Positions 1 through 8,215 of a DNA stretch of 64,000 bases are shown here, piece by piece. The notes under the pieces are model-generated. The model was given only the letters and a program-made list of their open reading frames with translations. It ran no database searches and was not told the origin of the DNA. Numbering within the stretch: the first letter of the stretch is position 1; every line of letters begins with the position of its first letter. Source of the stretch: Streptococcus suis (GTDB lineage Bacteria > Bacillota > Bacilli > Lactobacillales > Streptococcaceae); the NCBI GenBank assembly GCA_022354845.1, contig CP031970.1, positions 1,612,001 through 1,676,000 on the forward strand. Direction: 5' to 3'. A program made the position numbers and the translations under genes.

Positions 1-416
1 GACCAACCAGCTGTGTCTGCTTCTTGAATCCCTGTCGCTATTTCTGCAAATGACATTCCATTCGTATCCACAGTTCCTTTCAAGCGAGGAAGAACTCCTT
101 GAAATAGTTCTGCATCATACATACCCTCAAAACTACCAAAACACCATTCTCGAATGCGTTTATCCTGATAATATGGAATTTCCCCTAATTTTTCCAATTC
201 CCGCAAAGCAATGGTCATCGTTTGAACTGTTCGTCCCAAGTCGCTTGACACAGCTAATTTGAAATCGACTCCGGTATCTTTCAGTCCAAGCCCTAACTCA
301 CGAATACCTTCTTCTCCCTTTTTGGTAAGAGGCGTATCACACCAACCTTGTACCCGACCAATTGTATTAAACATTGTTTTTCCATGACGGGAAATGTATA
401 ATCTTACGTCTGCCAT
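1..416 (-). CDS. Histidine phosphatase family protein (phosphoglycerate mutase-like), 3' part missing
   Basis: Reading leftward from an ATG at 416, the protein starts MADVRLYISRHGKTMFN. RHGKT is the RHG phosphohistidine signature of the histidine phosphatase/phosphoglycerate mutase superfamily. Further along, SSDLGRTVQTM matches the conserved S-x-L-x-R-T segment. An AGGAG ribosome binding site lies just upstream (about 421-428). The window edge removes the C-terminus, so the second catalytic His cannot be checked. The substrate cannot be assigned; relatives include GpmB-like phosphatases. It is transcribed toward the window edge, away from the DUF711 gene terminator on its other side. Confidence 0.85.
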   Translation of the reverse strand, partial: MADVRLYISRHGKTMFNTIGRVQGWCDTPLTKKGEEGIRELGLGLKDTGVDFKLAVSSDLGRTVQTMTIALRELEKLGEIPYYQDKRIREWCFGSFEGMYDAELFQGVLPRLKGTVDTNGMSFAEIATGIQEADTAGW

Positions 417-460
417 AGTATTCTCCTTGTCATTTCTTACTATTTACTATATAGTATAAC

Positions 461-488
461 AAAAAAACCGACTGCTTGGGCAATCGGT
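461..488 (-). terminator. Rho-independent terminator after the DUF711 gene
   Basis: A 9-bp stem (467-475 with 480-488, one G-U pair on the minus transcript) around a short loop is followed by a run of seven T on the minus strand. It lies just past the stop codon of the DUF711 gene and ends the ACT/DUF711 transcript. Confidence 0.75.
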
Positions 489-497
489 CTACGTTTT

Positions 498-1835
498 TTA
501 ATTCTTAAAACTATGAATTGGCGCAGGAATCTGACCACCTCGGTTGATAAAATCAACAGAAGATGCTTGGTTGACTTTCATAACAGGAGCTGTTCCTAGA
601 AGACCTCCAAATTCGATCAATTCACCTTCCTTACCTAATGGGATAATACGGACTGCTGTTGTTTTTTGATTAATTACCCCAATGGCTGCCTCATCTGCAA
701 TCATTGCTGCAATGGTTTCGGCTGGAGTCGTTTCTGGAATGGCAATCATGTCCAAACCGACAGAACAAATCGCAGTCATAGCTTCTAATTTTTCAAGATT
801 GAGCGATCCACTTTGTACCGCTGCAATCATCCCTTCATCTTCAGATACAGGAATGAATGCGCCTGATAAACCGCCTACTTGGTTACAAGCCATAACGCCA
901 CCTTTTTTCACCGCGTCATTTAGTAAAGCAAGTGCAGCTGTTGTTCCATGTGTGCCAACGGTTTCCAATCCCATTTCCTCCAAGACACGCGCAACAGAGT
1001 CCCCGACAGCAGGTGTTGGAGCAAGTGAGAGGTCAACGATACCAAATTTGACACCCAAACGTTCGCTCGCCATATTGCCCACTAGCTGACCGATACGAGT
1101 TATTTTAAAGGCTGTTTTCTTCACTGTTTCAGCTACTACATCAAAGCTCTCCCCGCGGACTTTTTCCAGAGCACGCTTTACTACACCTGGCCCAGAAACA
1201 CCCACATTAATAACGACATCTGCCTCACCAACACCATGGAAAGCGCCAGCCATAAACGGATTATCTTCAACCGCATTCGCAAAAACCACCAACTTAGCAG
1301 CACCCATCTCAGAAGCTTCAGCTGTTTCCTTGATGATTCTTCCCATATCTCTCACAGCAGTCATGTTAATACCGGACTTTGTCGAACCGATATTAACCGA
1401 TGAACAAACCTTTGAAGTCTGTGCTAAGGCTTGTGGAATGGAGTTGATCAGAATTTCATCACCTTTTTGATAGCCTTTTTGAACAAGGGCTGAAAAACCT
1501 CCGATAAAGTCAATTCCGATTTCATTAGCTGCCTTGTCCAAAGCATGAGCCAATGGGAGATAATCTGTCGCATCAGTCGCCGCACCAATTAAGGCAATCG
1601 GCGTTACAGACACACGTTTATTGACAATAGGAATCCCTAATTCTGCTGCTATTTCATCCCCAACCGAAACCAAATTCTTTGCCTTGGTCACAATTTTAGA
1701 ATAAACTTTCTCAGCAGCTTTTTCAATGTCAGGATCAATACAATCTAAAAGAGAAATCCCCATAGTAATCGTCCGAATATCGAAGTGCTGTTCCTCGATC
1801 ATGGCAATCGTTTCAGTTACCTGTCTAATGTCCAT
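498..1835 (-). CDS. PFL/DUF711 (UPF0210) family protein
   Basis: The protein is 445 aa, the usual length of the UPF0210/DUF711 family, a conserved but biochemically undefined group related to anaerobic-enzyme folds. The start chosen is the ATG at 1835 ([16 protein letters not shown]), because an AGGAGAG site sits about 10 bases upstream. An in-frame start at 1886 would add 17 poorly conserved residues and overlap the ACT gene. It follows the ACT-domain gene by 16 bp and is probably co-transcribed with it, a pairing common in Firmicutes. The C-terminal half is glycine-rich (for example [20 protein letters not shown]). Function unknown; no catalytic claim is made. Confidence 0.9.
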   Translation of the reverse strand: MDIRQVTETIAMIEEQHFDIRTITMGISLLDCIDPDIEKAAEKVYSKIVTKAKNLVSVGDEIAAELGIPIVNKRVSVTPIALIGAATDATDYLPLAHALDKAANEIGIDFIGGFSALVQKGYQKGDEILINSIPQALAQTSKVCSSVNIGSTKSGINMTAVRDMGRIIKETAEASEMGAAKLVVFANAVEDNPFMAGAFHGVGEADVVINVGVSGPGVVKRALEKVRGESFDVVAETVKKTAFKITRIGQLVGNMASERLGVKFGIVDLSLAPTPAVGDSVARVLEEMGLETVGTHGTTAALALLNDAVKKGGVMACNQVGGLSGAFIPVSEDEGMIAAVQSGSLNLEKLEAMTAICSVGLDMIAIPETTPAETIAAMIADEAAIGVINQKTTAVRIIPLGKEGELIEFGGLLGTAPVMKVNQASSVDFINRGGQIPAPIHSFKN

Positions 1836-1851
1836 ATAAAAATTACTCTCC

Positions 1852-2118
1852 TTATAAATTGTGCATCGCATCAAAAATAGCTGCACTTTGAATATTGATT
1901 TTAACGTTTAAAGCCTCACCATAAGATTCCAATTCTGCACGAAGCTTCGTAAAGTCCTTCTTTTCTTCAGCAGATACCAAGGCCATCATTGTGAAATACT
2001 GGTCTAAAACGGTTTGAGAAATATCATCAATATTAAGTCCTAATTCTGCAACTTTTCCTGCTACACCAGCTACAATACCCGATTTGTCTTTACCAACAAC
2101 TGTAATAATTGCTTTCAT
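1852..2118 (-). CDS. ACT domain-containing protein (UPF0237 type)
   Basis: This 88-aa protein is a single ACT domain. It opens [20 protein letters not shown], with the glycine turn ([10 protein letters not shown]) typical of ACT ligand-binding folds, and continues with the expected beta-alpha-beta pattern ([20 protein letters not shown]). Stand-alone ACT proteins of this length usually bind a small metabolite such as an amino acid. GAGGT lies 7 bases before the ATG. It is the first gene of a two-gene unit with the DUF711 protein and may act as its sensor, which is inference from pairing only. Confidence 0.9.
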   Translation of the reverse strand: MKAIITVVGKDKSGIVAGVAGKVAELGLNIDDISQTVLDQYFTMMALVSAEEKKDFTKLRAELESYGEALNVKINIQSAAIFDAMHNL

Positions 2119-2182
2119 TTGTTTACCTCGATATAATTTTTTATTATTCTACCACAAATCTGATAAAATCGAAAGAAATGTT

Positions 2183-2210
2183 AAAAAAAAGGACAAAATA
2201 TCCGTCCTTT
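2183..2210 (-). terminator. Terminator of the mevalonate operon
   Basis: A 7-bp stem (2188-2194 with 2204-2210) is followed on the minus strand by eight T. It lies directly downstream of the fni stop codon, at the end of the mvaK1-mvaD-mvaK2-fni transcript. Confidence 0.75.
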
Positions 2211-2222
2211 ACTAACATTCAT

Positions 2223-3314
2223 CTATTTTTTAGAACGTTGACCGTACAACTGCCAGTCAATACCACGCGCTTGACACCAATGTTGTACAGAGGCAGGCAA
2301 GATAAGATCTGTCTTCCTCAACGATGCAATATCTTTTGCACCTAGGAGAGTCATAATATCACGAATTTCACCGTTCATAACCGACAAATCATAAAAAACC
2401 TTATCCATTTGGTCCATTTTACCATCTTTTACATATTGTAAGATACGGTTAGATAATCCGACTAAATTAGCTCCCAAGGCAAGTGATTTCACAATATCAA
2501 ATGGATTTTTTATTCCTCCAGACGCTATAATCGCTGGACGCTGTTCGATTGGAAGACTAGCTGCTTCTATCAACGATTCAACCGTAGACTGACCCCATCC
2601 TTCCAAATATGTAAACTCTTGAAAAATGCGGCGCGCATTCTCAATCTTAGCAAAGTTTGTCCCACCTGTACCAGAGATGTCAACTGTTTCCACTCCGACT
2701 GACTTCAATTGCGCTATGGTTTCACGACTCATACCGAAACCAACTTCTTTAACAATAACAGGAACCTCTAAGCCTCTTACAAGCGACTCAATATTCTTCA
2801 ACCACATTGAAAAATCGCGATCACCTTCTGGCATAATTATCTCTTGAGGAGCATTGATATGAATTTGAATAGCATTAGCTTCTAAGAGATCAATTGCGCG
2901 TTTAGCACTTTCAACATCATGGTGAGCACCTAAATTTGCAAAGATAATACCATGTGGGTTTTCACGACGCAAGACCGAAAATGTCTTTGCTACACTTGGA
3001 TCCTTAATCGCTGCACTCACTGACCCAGAAGCAATTGCGATTTTACTGACATGTCCAATAATTCCCAGCAATTGATTGATTTGACCTGTTTTTTCACTCC
3101 CGCCTGTCATAGCATTAATAAAAAATGGTCTGTCAAACTCTAAGCCTGCTACCTGTGTCTTTATTGAAACATCCTCAATCGCCATTTCAGGTAATGAATG
3201 GTGAACAAATCGTGTTTGGGCAAAATCCGCTGCAGATGCATCATTATATTGCAAATCAGCTAATGCAACATGCTGATCTTTACGGTTTAATCCTTCAATT
3301 CGTTGATAGATCAT
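2223..3314 (-). CDS. fni: Type 2 isopentenyl-diphosphate delta-isomerase (FMN-dependent)
   Basis: This 363-aa cytosolic flavoenzyme interconverts IPP and DMAPP, the last step feeding undecaprenyl and other isoprenoids. Visible landmarks are the N-terminal RKDQH motif (residues 11-15), the FMN-barrel segments INAMTGGSEKTGQIN and VDISGTGGTNFAKIE, and the phosphate-binding IIASGGIKNPFDIVK. The ATG at 3314 has GGAGAG upstream and overlaps the mvaK2 stop by 4 bp, showing translational coupling. It is the last gene of the mevalonate operon. Streptococci use this type 2 enzyme rather than the unrelated type 1 isomerase. Confidence 0.96.
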   Translation of the reverse strand: MIYQRIEGLNRKDQHVALADLQYNDASAADFAQTRFVHHSLPEMAIEDVSIKTQVAGLEFDRPFFINAMTGGSEKTGQINQLLGIIGHVSKIAIASGSVSAAIKDPSVAKTFSVLRRENPHGIIFANLGAHHDVESAKRAIDLLEANAIQIHINAPQEIIMPEGDRDFSMWLKNIESLVRGLEVPVIVKEVGFGMSRETIAQLKSVGVETVDISGTGGTNFAKIENARRIFQEFTYLEGWGQSTVESLIEAASLPIEQRPAIIASGGIKNPFDIVKSLALGANLVGLSNRILQYVKDGKMDQMDKVFYDLSVMNGEIRDIMTLLGAKDIASLRKTDLILPASVQHWCQARGIDWQLYGQRSKK

Positions 3315-4402
3315 ATTCTCTCCTTATTTCTTTCTGCAATCGTTAAGGGAAGTGGAAAAATTCCTGCCTGCTCCCAAATAATTTGGATATCTTCTTTTTG
3401 CTCTTGGCTGTCAACTAAACAAATACCACAGTCGCCACCTCCCGCTCCTGATGACTTTGCTACGGCACCATTTGCTTCTGCACTATCACAAAGTTCCGTC
3501 AACAAAGGAGTTTCAATGGTCAGACTCATATCTTCCGAAAATTTTCGCAATAAATAGCGATTGCGAGTAACGGCCTGTTTTATACAAGGTATATCTTTAT
3601 TTTGGCAAGCCCATATCAACTGCTCTACACATACTTTGGAATCATTCAAAAACTGGGAATAAATTTCTTCCTTAGACTGCTGCGTTTTTTTGCTCTCCAT
3701 ATGTGATACTAGGTGCGTTGTCGATGCAGCAGATCCTGTCCAACCAACTAGTAATTCCAATGGTGCAGGCAACCCAATCTGCTTAATCTGCAAATCTTTC
3801 CAATCACTTGCAAGAAGATTACTCAAACCTTGCACAGACATCTGCTCCGACAACCAGGATTTATCAAGAGAATAGTATGCGACAAGCCCGCGAAAACTAG
3901 ACGCCGCCAAATCTCCATGCGAGCCCGTCATATTCAATCTTGCCTGAGTCAAAACAGACAATTTGAAAACCAATAAAGGATCCAATTCGTAACTATAATA
4001 GAGCAGTATAGCTTCAACAGTAGCAACCGTTACAGCACCTGATGAACCTAGACCATATTTAGTCCCAGAATCTTGGTCATCCAATTCTGATTGAATCGTT
4101 ACACTGTAGTAGCCTTGACATGGTATCCCTTGTTCACGCAGAAATTCTTCTGATACTTGTAAAGCTGTCAAGACAATCTGATAAGGATTTTCTTCCGAAA
4201 CAAGAATCTGTTCATTTGTGCGATACCATGTTAAAAACATATCAGACTGCTGGGTAGAGTGAATCATTCCACTTTCAGCCGACTCAATACTAACCGTTAA
4301 ATAACGGTCAACTGCTGCTATCACTGCTGGGTTTCCTGACTCCACCACCGCATATTCTCCAGCCAAAAATAATTTACCTGGAACCTTGGTCACTACCTTC
4401 AT
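3311..4402 (-). CDS. mvaK2: Phosphomevalonate kinase
   Basis: This GHMP kinase phosphorylates 5-phosphomevalonate to the diphosphate. It carries the N-terminal motif GKLFLAGEYAVVE, the ATP-loop GLGSSGAVTVATVEA and the C-terminal glycine-rich SSGAGGGDCG. At 363 aa it is a little longer than many streptococcal orthologues. Its start lies 29 bp inside the end of mvaD and its stop overlaps the fni start by 4 bp, so the four genes are tightly packed. There is no strong ribosome binding site before its ATG, as expected for a coupled downstream cistron. Confidence 0.96.
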   Translation of the reverse strand: MKVVTKVPGKLFLAGEYAVVESGNPAVIAAVDRYLTVSIESAESGMIHSTQQSDMFLTWYRTNEQILVSEENPYQIVLTALQVSEEFLREQGIPCQGYYSVTIQSELDDQDSGTKYGLGSSGAVTVATVEAILLYYSYELDPLLVFKLSVLTQARLNMTGSHGDLAASSFRGLVAYYSLDKSWLSEQMSVQGLSNLLASDWKDLQIKQIGLPAPLELLVGWTGSAASTTHLVSHMESKKTQQSKEEIYSQFLNDSKVCVEQLIWACQNKDIPCIKQAVTRNRYLLRKFSEDMSLTIETPLLTELCDSAEANGAVAKSSGAGGGDCGICLVDSQEQKEDIQIIWEQAGIFPLPLTIAERNKERI

Positions 4403-5429
4403 GTTCTAAACTCTTTTCAAATTTTTTTTGTGATGCGTGCCACTCTTCCTCGCTTAAAATATAGGCAGCAGGACCTGGCTTACTGGTAATGATTTTTTCT
4501 CTTGGAAAAATCTGAGATAGTTCATTGACAAATTCATCCATCTCACTTTCACGGCAGAGAACTTTAACATTTGGTCCAGCATCCATCGTCATATATGCTG
4601 ACAAACCAGTCTTTTCACGAACCTGACGAACAGTCTCTTGAGCAAGCAAACTATCTGCCGTCCAATAGGTAAAAGGGGGATTCGCGGAAAGGGTTGTTGC
4701 ATGCATTTTCATACCATTGTGTTCTGTAATTTGACCAAGTTTCTCAAAATCACGATTAGCAATGGCCACTTTGATATCTGCCAAATCTGATTGGGCGGTC
4801 TCCACCCAAGCGGAATAGAAAGGCGAAGTAGCTACTGTATGGTCCATTCCTTCTCGACTTGCAATTTTTTTAGGTCCGGTATTTACAGCTAAGACAATCA
4901 TGGCAATGTCCCAGTCAGCATCATCAATTGGCCGAGCCATGGAATCTTCAGATCCAGTACCCATATCCCACTCGACAAAGCCACCAAATAGGCTACGTGT
5001 GCTTGACCCAGACCCTCTCCGTGCAAAGGTTGAAAGCTGAGCTGGTGACAAATCGATATGTAAAGCAGTTGCCGTTGCAAGTGCTAGAGCCGCAAAGGCC
5101 GATGCAGAACTTGCCAAACCAGCAGCAGTTGGAACAAAATTTAGACTTTCAACTCGAGCAAAATTCCCTTCACCTATATATTCGCGAAATAAATCCAAAA
5201 ATCGAGAAATTTTTAAAATTTCTTTTTCATTTTGTACATTTCCATTGAGATAAAATTCGTCACCTGTCAATTCTGAGTCAAAAACAACTTTTGTATCCGT
5301 ATAAAAAGCATCAAGTGTCAAGGACAAACTGGAGTTCATAGGTAAAAATAGCTCCTTATCTCGTTTCCCCCAGTATTTAATCAAAGCGATATTTGTATGG
5401 GCGCGGGCAATTCCTATTTTTTTAGTCAT
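4374..5429 (-). CDS. mvaD: Diphosphomevalonate decarboxylase
   Basis: This 351-aa GHMP-superfamily enzyme converts mevalonate diphosphate to IPP with ATP. Key segments are the N-terminal ALIKYWGKRDKELFLP, the phosphate-binding TAAGLASSASAFAALALA, RRGSGSSTRSLFGG and the C-terminal DAGPNVKVL with the catalytic Asp. The ATG has GGAGAAATCA in front and overlaps the mvaK1 stop by 8 bp. It is the second gene of the mvaK1-mvaD-mvaK2-fni operon. Confidence 0.97.
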   Translation of the reverse strand: MTKKIGIARAHTNIALIKYWGKRDKELFLPMNSSLSLTLDAFYTDTKVVFDSELTGDEFYLNGNVQNEKEILKISRFLDLFREYIGEGNFARVESLNFVPTAAGLASSASAFAALALATATALHIDLSPAQLSTFARRGSGSSTRSLFGGFVEWDMGTGSEDSMARPIDDADWDIAMIVLAVNTGPKKIASREGMDHTVATSPFYSAWVETAQSDLADIKVAIANRDFEKLGQITEHNGMKMHATTLSANPPFTYWTADSLLAQETVRQVREKTGLSAYMTMDAGPNVKVLCRESEMDEFVNELSQIFPREKIITSKPGPAAYILSEEEWHASQKKFEKSLEHEGSDQGSR

Positions 5430-6357
5430 TGATTTCTCCTAAATATTGTATCCATGTCTGGCGAGAACCAGCTTGATCTAATGTTTGAGCTATTTTTTGA
5501 GCATCTTCTGCATTTTTTGCCAATGCAATCATGCAACCTCCTCGACCACCACCAGTTAATTTAGCTCCAAGTGCTCCGGACTCTTGAGAAATGCGTACTA
5601 GCTGATCAAGACTGGGATCAGATACACCTAATTCTTGCAGAAGGACATGAGCTTGATTCATTTTACTTCCTAGAAGCTCAGCTTGGTCAGTGGCTAAGTC
5701 TTCTTTAGCCTGTTTCGCTAAGCTTCCGAGTTCCTCAATAAACTTCATCGCCTCTGGCTTTTTCTCCAACAAATCCGCGACATCTGAAATAGCTTCTAAG
5801 GTATTTCCTGTCACACCAGTATCTGCCACTACTAGATAGGCACTGAGTTTGAGTTCTAGTGGCTCCATAGGCTGATTTTTAATAAAAAAGACAGGTGACT
5901 TACCACTTGTGGTTGCTGCGTCTATTCCCGACGGATTTCCATGAGCTATTTTTTCCGAGGATTGAACTATTTCCCACAACTCCTTATCGGTCAATATTTT
6001 TTCATAATGCGCAAATAGAGCCCGTGCTACAGCAACTGCCACCGCTGCACTTGAACCCATTCCTCTTTCAGCAGGAATAGTCGAGCTAATTTTAATGTGA
6101 ATGGCCGGATCTGTTGGCGCTCCGATACGATATAGTGAAAATCGTATAGCATGTTTGAGGCTTTCCCATATTTTGGGCATCTTATGGACAAGGCCCTTAT
6201 AAAAATCACAGTCGACACTCAGAGCCTCTCCCTGAGCTGTCACTTTGGCAATAATTTCTACAGCAGAAAAAGGCATCGCAATCGCCGGCTGTCCATAAAC
6301 CACTGAATGTTCGCCCATCAATATAATTTTCCCAGATGCTTTTCCTATTGCCGACAT
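5422..6357 (-). CDS. mvaK1: Mevalonate kinase
   Basis: This is the first enzyme of the operon. It phosphorylates mevalonate and is typically feedback-inhibited by diphosphomevalonate in streptococci. GHMP motifs are clear: GKIILMGEHSVVYGQPAI at the N-terminus, ERGMGSSAAVAVAVARA in the middle and AKLTGGGRGGCM near the C-terminus. I place the start at 6357 (MSAIGKASGK, 311 aa) rather than at the upstream in-frame ATG at 6375, because AAGGAG lies 6 bases before 6357 and the extra residues are not conserved. A TATAAT at 6384-6389 gives a leader of about 20 nt. Confidence 0.96.
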   Translation of the reverse strand: MSAIGKASGKIILMGEHSVVYGQPAIAMPFSAVEIIAKVTAQGEALSVDCDFYKGLVHKMPKIWESLKHAIRFSLYRIGAPTDPAIHIKISSTIPAERGMGSSAAVAVAVARALFAHYEKILTDKELWEIVQSSEKIAHGNPSGIDAATTSGKSPVFFIKNQPMEPLELKLSAYLVVADTGVTGNTLEAISDVADLLEKKPEAMKFIEELGSLAKQAKEDLATDQAELLGSKMNQAHVLLQELGVSDPSLDQLVRISQESGALGAKLTGGGRGGCMIALAKNAEDAQKIAQTLDQAGSRQTWIQYLGEIND

Positions 6358-6383
6358 TTTATTCTCCTTATACAATCACTTCT

Positions 6384-6410
6384 ATTATACCATTTTTACA
6401 AAAGAATTGA
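6384..6410 (-). promoter_or_regulatory. Probable promoter of the mevalonate operon
   Basis: On the minus strand a perfect TATAAT (6384-6389) is preceded after about 16 bp by a weak -35 (TTCAAT). The predicted start site is about 20 nt upstream of the mvaK1 ATG. It lies immediately past the terminator of the csRNA-like gene, so the operon probably starts here. Confidence 0.5.
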
Positions 6411-6416
6411 AGACAC

Positions 6417-6549
6417 GAAAACAGCCGACCATTGCCGACTGCTTTCTAGGAGATTATATGAAAAAGATATGCCATCCGTAAGAGCTAAAGCTCAAACGGA
6501 TGACGATACTGAATGTAATTCAGTAAAAATTGTTTGCTATTTCTAGCTT
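6417..6549 (-). ncRNA. csRNA-like small RNA, copy 1 (CiaR-type promoter)
   Basis: On the minus strand, TTTTAG-N5-TTTAAG (6572-6588) stands exactly 10 nt before a -10 box TATACT (6556-6561). This is the arrangement of CiaR-dependent csRNA promoters in streptococci, one base off in the first half-site. The predicted RNA of about 133 nt opens with a GCUA-GAAA-UAGC hairpin. It then holds ACUGAAU/AUUCAGU and CAUCCGU/ACGGAUG hairpins and an unpaired AUAUAAUCUCCUAG stretch that is antisense to a ribosome binding site plus ATG. It ends with a CAGUCG/CGGCUG stem followed by UUUU. The CiaR assignment rests on established csRNA features; expression is inferred. Confidence 0.75.
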
Positions 6550-6571
6550 GAAGATAGTATAGCTCCCATAG

Positions 6572-6588
6572 CTTAAACAGAGCTAAAA
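6572..6588 (-). promoter_or_regulatory. CiaR-like direct repeat, csRNA copy 1
   Basis: TTTTAG-CTCTG-TTTAAG on the minus strand, ending 10 nt upstream of the -10 hexamer TATACT. The consensus for CiaR activation is NTTAAG-N5-WTTAAG at this distance. One mismatch lies in the distal half. Confidence 0.65.
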
Positions 6589-6644
6589 TATTTCTTATGC
6601 AAACCTTAAAGAATGCTCGATTATTTTCAAACAACCTAAGACAC

Positions 6645-6775
6645 GAAAACAGCCGACCATTGCCGACTGCTTTCTAGGAGATTATATGAAAAAGATATGC
6701 CATCCGTTTGAGCTTTAGCTCTTACGGATGACGATACTGAATATAATTCAGTAAGTTGTTTGCTATTTCTAGCTT
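6645..6775 (-). ncRNA. csRNA-like small RNA, copy 2 (CiaR-type promoter)
   Basis: This is the second unit of a tandem duplication of about 200 bp (6410-6612 and 6638-6838). It has the same layout as copy 1: CiaR-like repeat 6798-6814, -10 box TATACT 6782-6787, predicted RNA of about 131 nt, a GAAA-capped 5' hairpin, the UCUCCU anti-Shine-Dalgarno stretch next to an anti-start-codon CAU, and a terminator hairpin with U-run near 6646-6669. It differs from copy 1 by scattered substitutions and by inversion of one hairpin core. Tandem csRNA genes are known in other streptococci. Confidence 0.75.
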
Positions 6776-6797
6776 GAAGATAGTATAGCTCTCATAA

Positions 6798-6814
6798 CTT
6801 AAACAGAACTAAAA
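6798..6814 (-). promoter_or_regulatory. CiaR-like direct repeat, csRNA copy 2
   Basis: TTTTAG-TTCTG-TTTAAG on the minus strand, 10 nt upstream of TATACT, the same spacing as in copy 1. It lies about 30 bp past the stop codon of the MATE gene. Confidence 0.65.
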
Positions 6815-6843
6815 TATTTCTTATGTAAACCTTAAAGAGCAAA

Positions 6844-8112
6844 TCATCCTGTGGAGTATCTGAAGCAAACATATAACAAACTTGCTCGAAAGGCATTATC
6901 TACTATCGTTGCAAGCCAAATGCTAGGCAAGCCTAATTGAAAATTTTTTATTAGAAAATATGCTAGACCTATTCGAACCACCCACATGCCTATACCAGTC
7001 GCATAAAAAGGTAGCCGAGAATTACCCATACCTTGCCAAAGTCCTGTAAAGACAAGAGTTGCTGCTGTAAAAGGTACCCCAAGGACAGAATAGAGCAAGA
7101 CTGTCTGACTAGCTTGTGCCACTTGAACATCCATCGTGAAAAGACTAATTAATAAAGGTCCTGCTAAGTAACTAATGCCTCCTATTACGAACATAAAAAC
7201 CAGCGAGAGTCCAAGACCAACTCGATAAATCCGTTGAACAGCTAACGAATCTTGCCTACTCTTTGCAGTCATAATAAGCGTTGCTACTGAGATTCCTAAG
7301 GTGGGCATATAGTTAAATTGAGTAATGGTTTCTCCAATCGCATTTCCAGCAACAACAGCCGTTCCCAAACCAGTAATCATTCCTACAATGACTACATCAC
7401 CTGCTCTCATCATCAACCGTTCGCCAATAGCAGGTAGAGCAAGCCTAACTAACTCTTTATCAACAGACCAAGTACTTGGTTTAATAGAGATCGATAGGCG
7501 TGACCAAAGTAGACCGCACCCGACTATTCTTGACAATATCGTTCCAAAAGCAACTCCGGCCACCCCTGTATGGAGTACAAAAACTGCAATGGCCGAAAAT
7601 ACGGCATTTAGGAGATTTGAAAATAAACTAATATACATTGGATAACGAGGTTGACCAAGAGTTCTCAGGATTCCACCCAAACAGGTCATAAGTCCCAGTA
7701 ACAAAATACTACCCCCGACCAAAATCAAATAGAGACCACCAAGTTGAGCTACTTCACGTTCCGCCCCCAAGCTAGTCAGCAATGTTGGACCTAGTATAAC
7801 CGCTAAAATACCCAGAAATACGCCTACATAAACAGTCAACTTGACACTATCGGTGACAATGGCAGTAATCTGCATTCCTTTCTCTTTTCCTACAACATGG
7901 GCCAATTGGGATGAAACGGCTGCAGCTAACGCAATAAAAACCGCCTGATAGACGGCTAATAGATTATTCGCAATCGATACGCCAGATAAAGCTACGATTC
8001 CAAGACTGGCGACCAAATAGGAATCCACCATCCCCATCAACATTTGAAGAAGATTTTCTCCCATTGCAGGAAAGGCAATTGATATTAGTTCTTTGCAAAT
8101 CTTTTTGTTCAT
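6844..8112 (-). CDS. MATE family efflux transporter
   Basis: The protein has 422 aa with about twelve hydrophobic segments in two related halves, and opens MNKKICKELISIAFPAMGENLLQMLMG. The pattern of small residues and prolines (ISIAFPAMGENLLQ; the second half has LVRLALPAIGERLMM) fits MATE drug/sodium antiporters of the cytoplasmic membrane. The ATG at 8112 has GGAG only 3-4 bases away. A TTG at 8121 is an alternative start with no better site. Substrate unknown. It lies upstream of the csRNA pair and has no visible partner gene. Confidence 0.9.
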   Translation of the reverse strand: MNKKICKELISIAFPAMGENLLQMLMGMVDSYLVASLGIVALSGVSIANNLLAVYQAVFIALAAAVSSQLAHVVGKEKGMQITAIVTDSVKLTVYVGVFLGILAVILGPTLLTSLGAEREVAQLGGLYLILVGGSILLLGLMTCLGGILRTLGQPRYPMYISLFSNLLNAVFSAIAVFVLHTGVAGVAFGTILSRIVGCGLLWSRLSISIKPSTWSVDKELVRLALPAIGERLMMRAGDVVIVGMITGLGTAVVAGNAIGETITQFNYMPTLGISVATLIMTAKSRQDSLAVQRIYRVGLGLSLVFMFVIGGISYLAGPLLISLFTMDVQVAQASQTVLLYSVLGVPFTAATLVFTGLWQGMGNSRLPFYATGIGMWVVRIGLAYFLIKNFQLGLPSIWLATIVDNAFRASLLYVCFRYSTG

Positions 8113-8167
8113 ATTCTCCAATTCATTTTTGTGGTGTAAACATCAACTCAATTAAATATTTTTACTT

Positions 8168-8198
8168 TAAAAAACAAACTGTCGTTTAAACAGTTTGT
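8168..8198 (-). terminator. Terminator of thrC
   Basis: An 8-bp stem (8174-8181 with 8191-8198) around a 9-nt loop, followed by six T on the minus strand. It lies just downstream of the thrC stop codon. Confidence 0.75.
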
Positions 8199-8215
8199 AT
8201 AAAAATATCCATGCA

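Noticed and set aside
682..1089. 135-codon plus-strand ORF inside the DUF711 gene
   Set aside because: Antisense shadow of a conserved gene with no ribosome binding site. The same reasoning removed the other overlapping antisense frames.
6420..6720. Short plus-strand frames with good ribosome binding sites (MKKICHP...)
   Set aside because: They end after 7-10 codons and are the mirror image of the anti-start-site stretch of the minus-strand csRNAs.
6410..6838. CRISPR-like repeat
   Set aside because: Only two long tandem copies, no spacers and no cas genes; better explained as small RNA genes.
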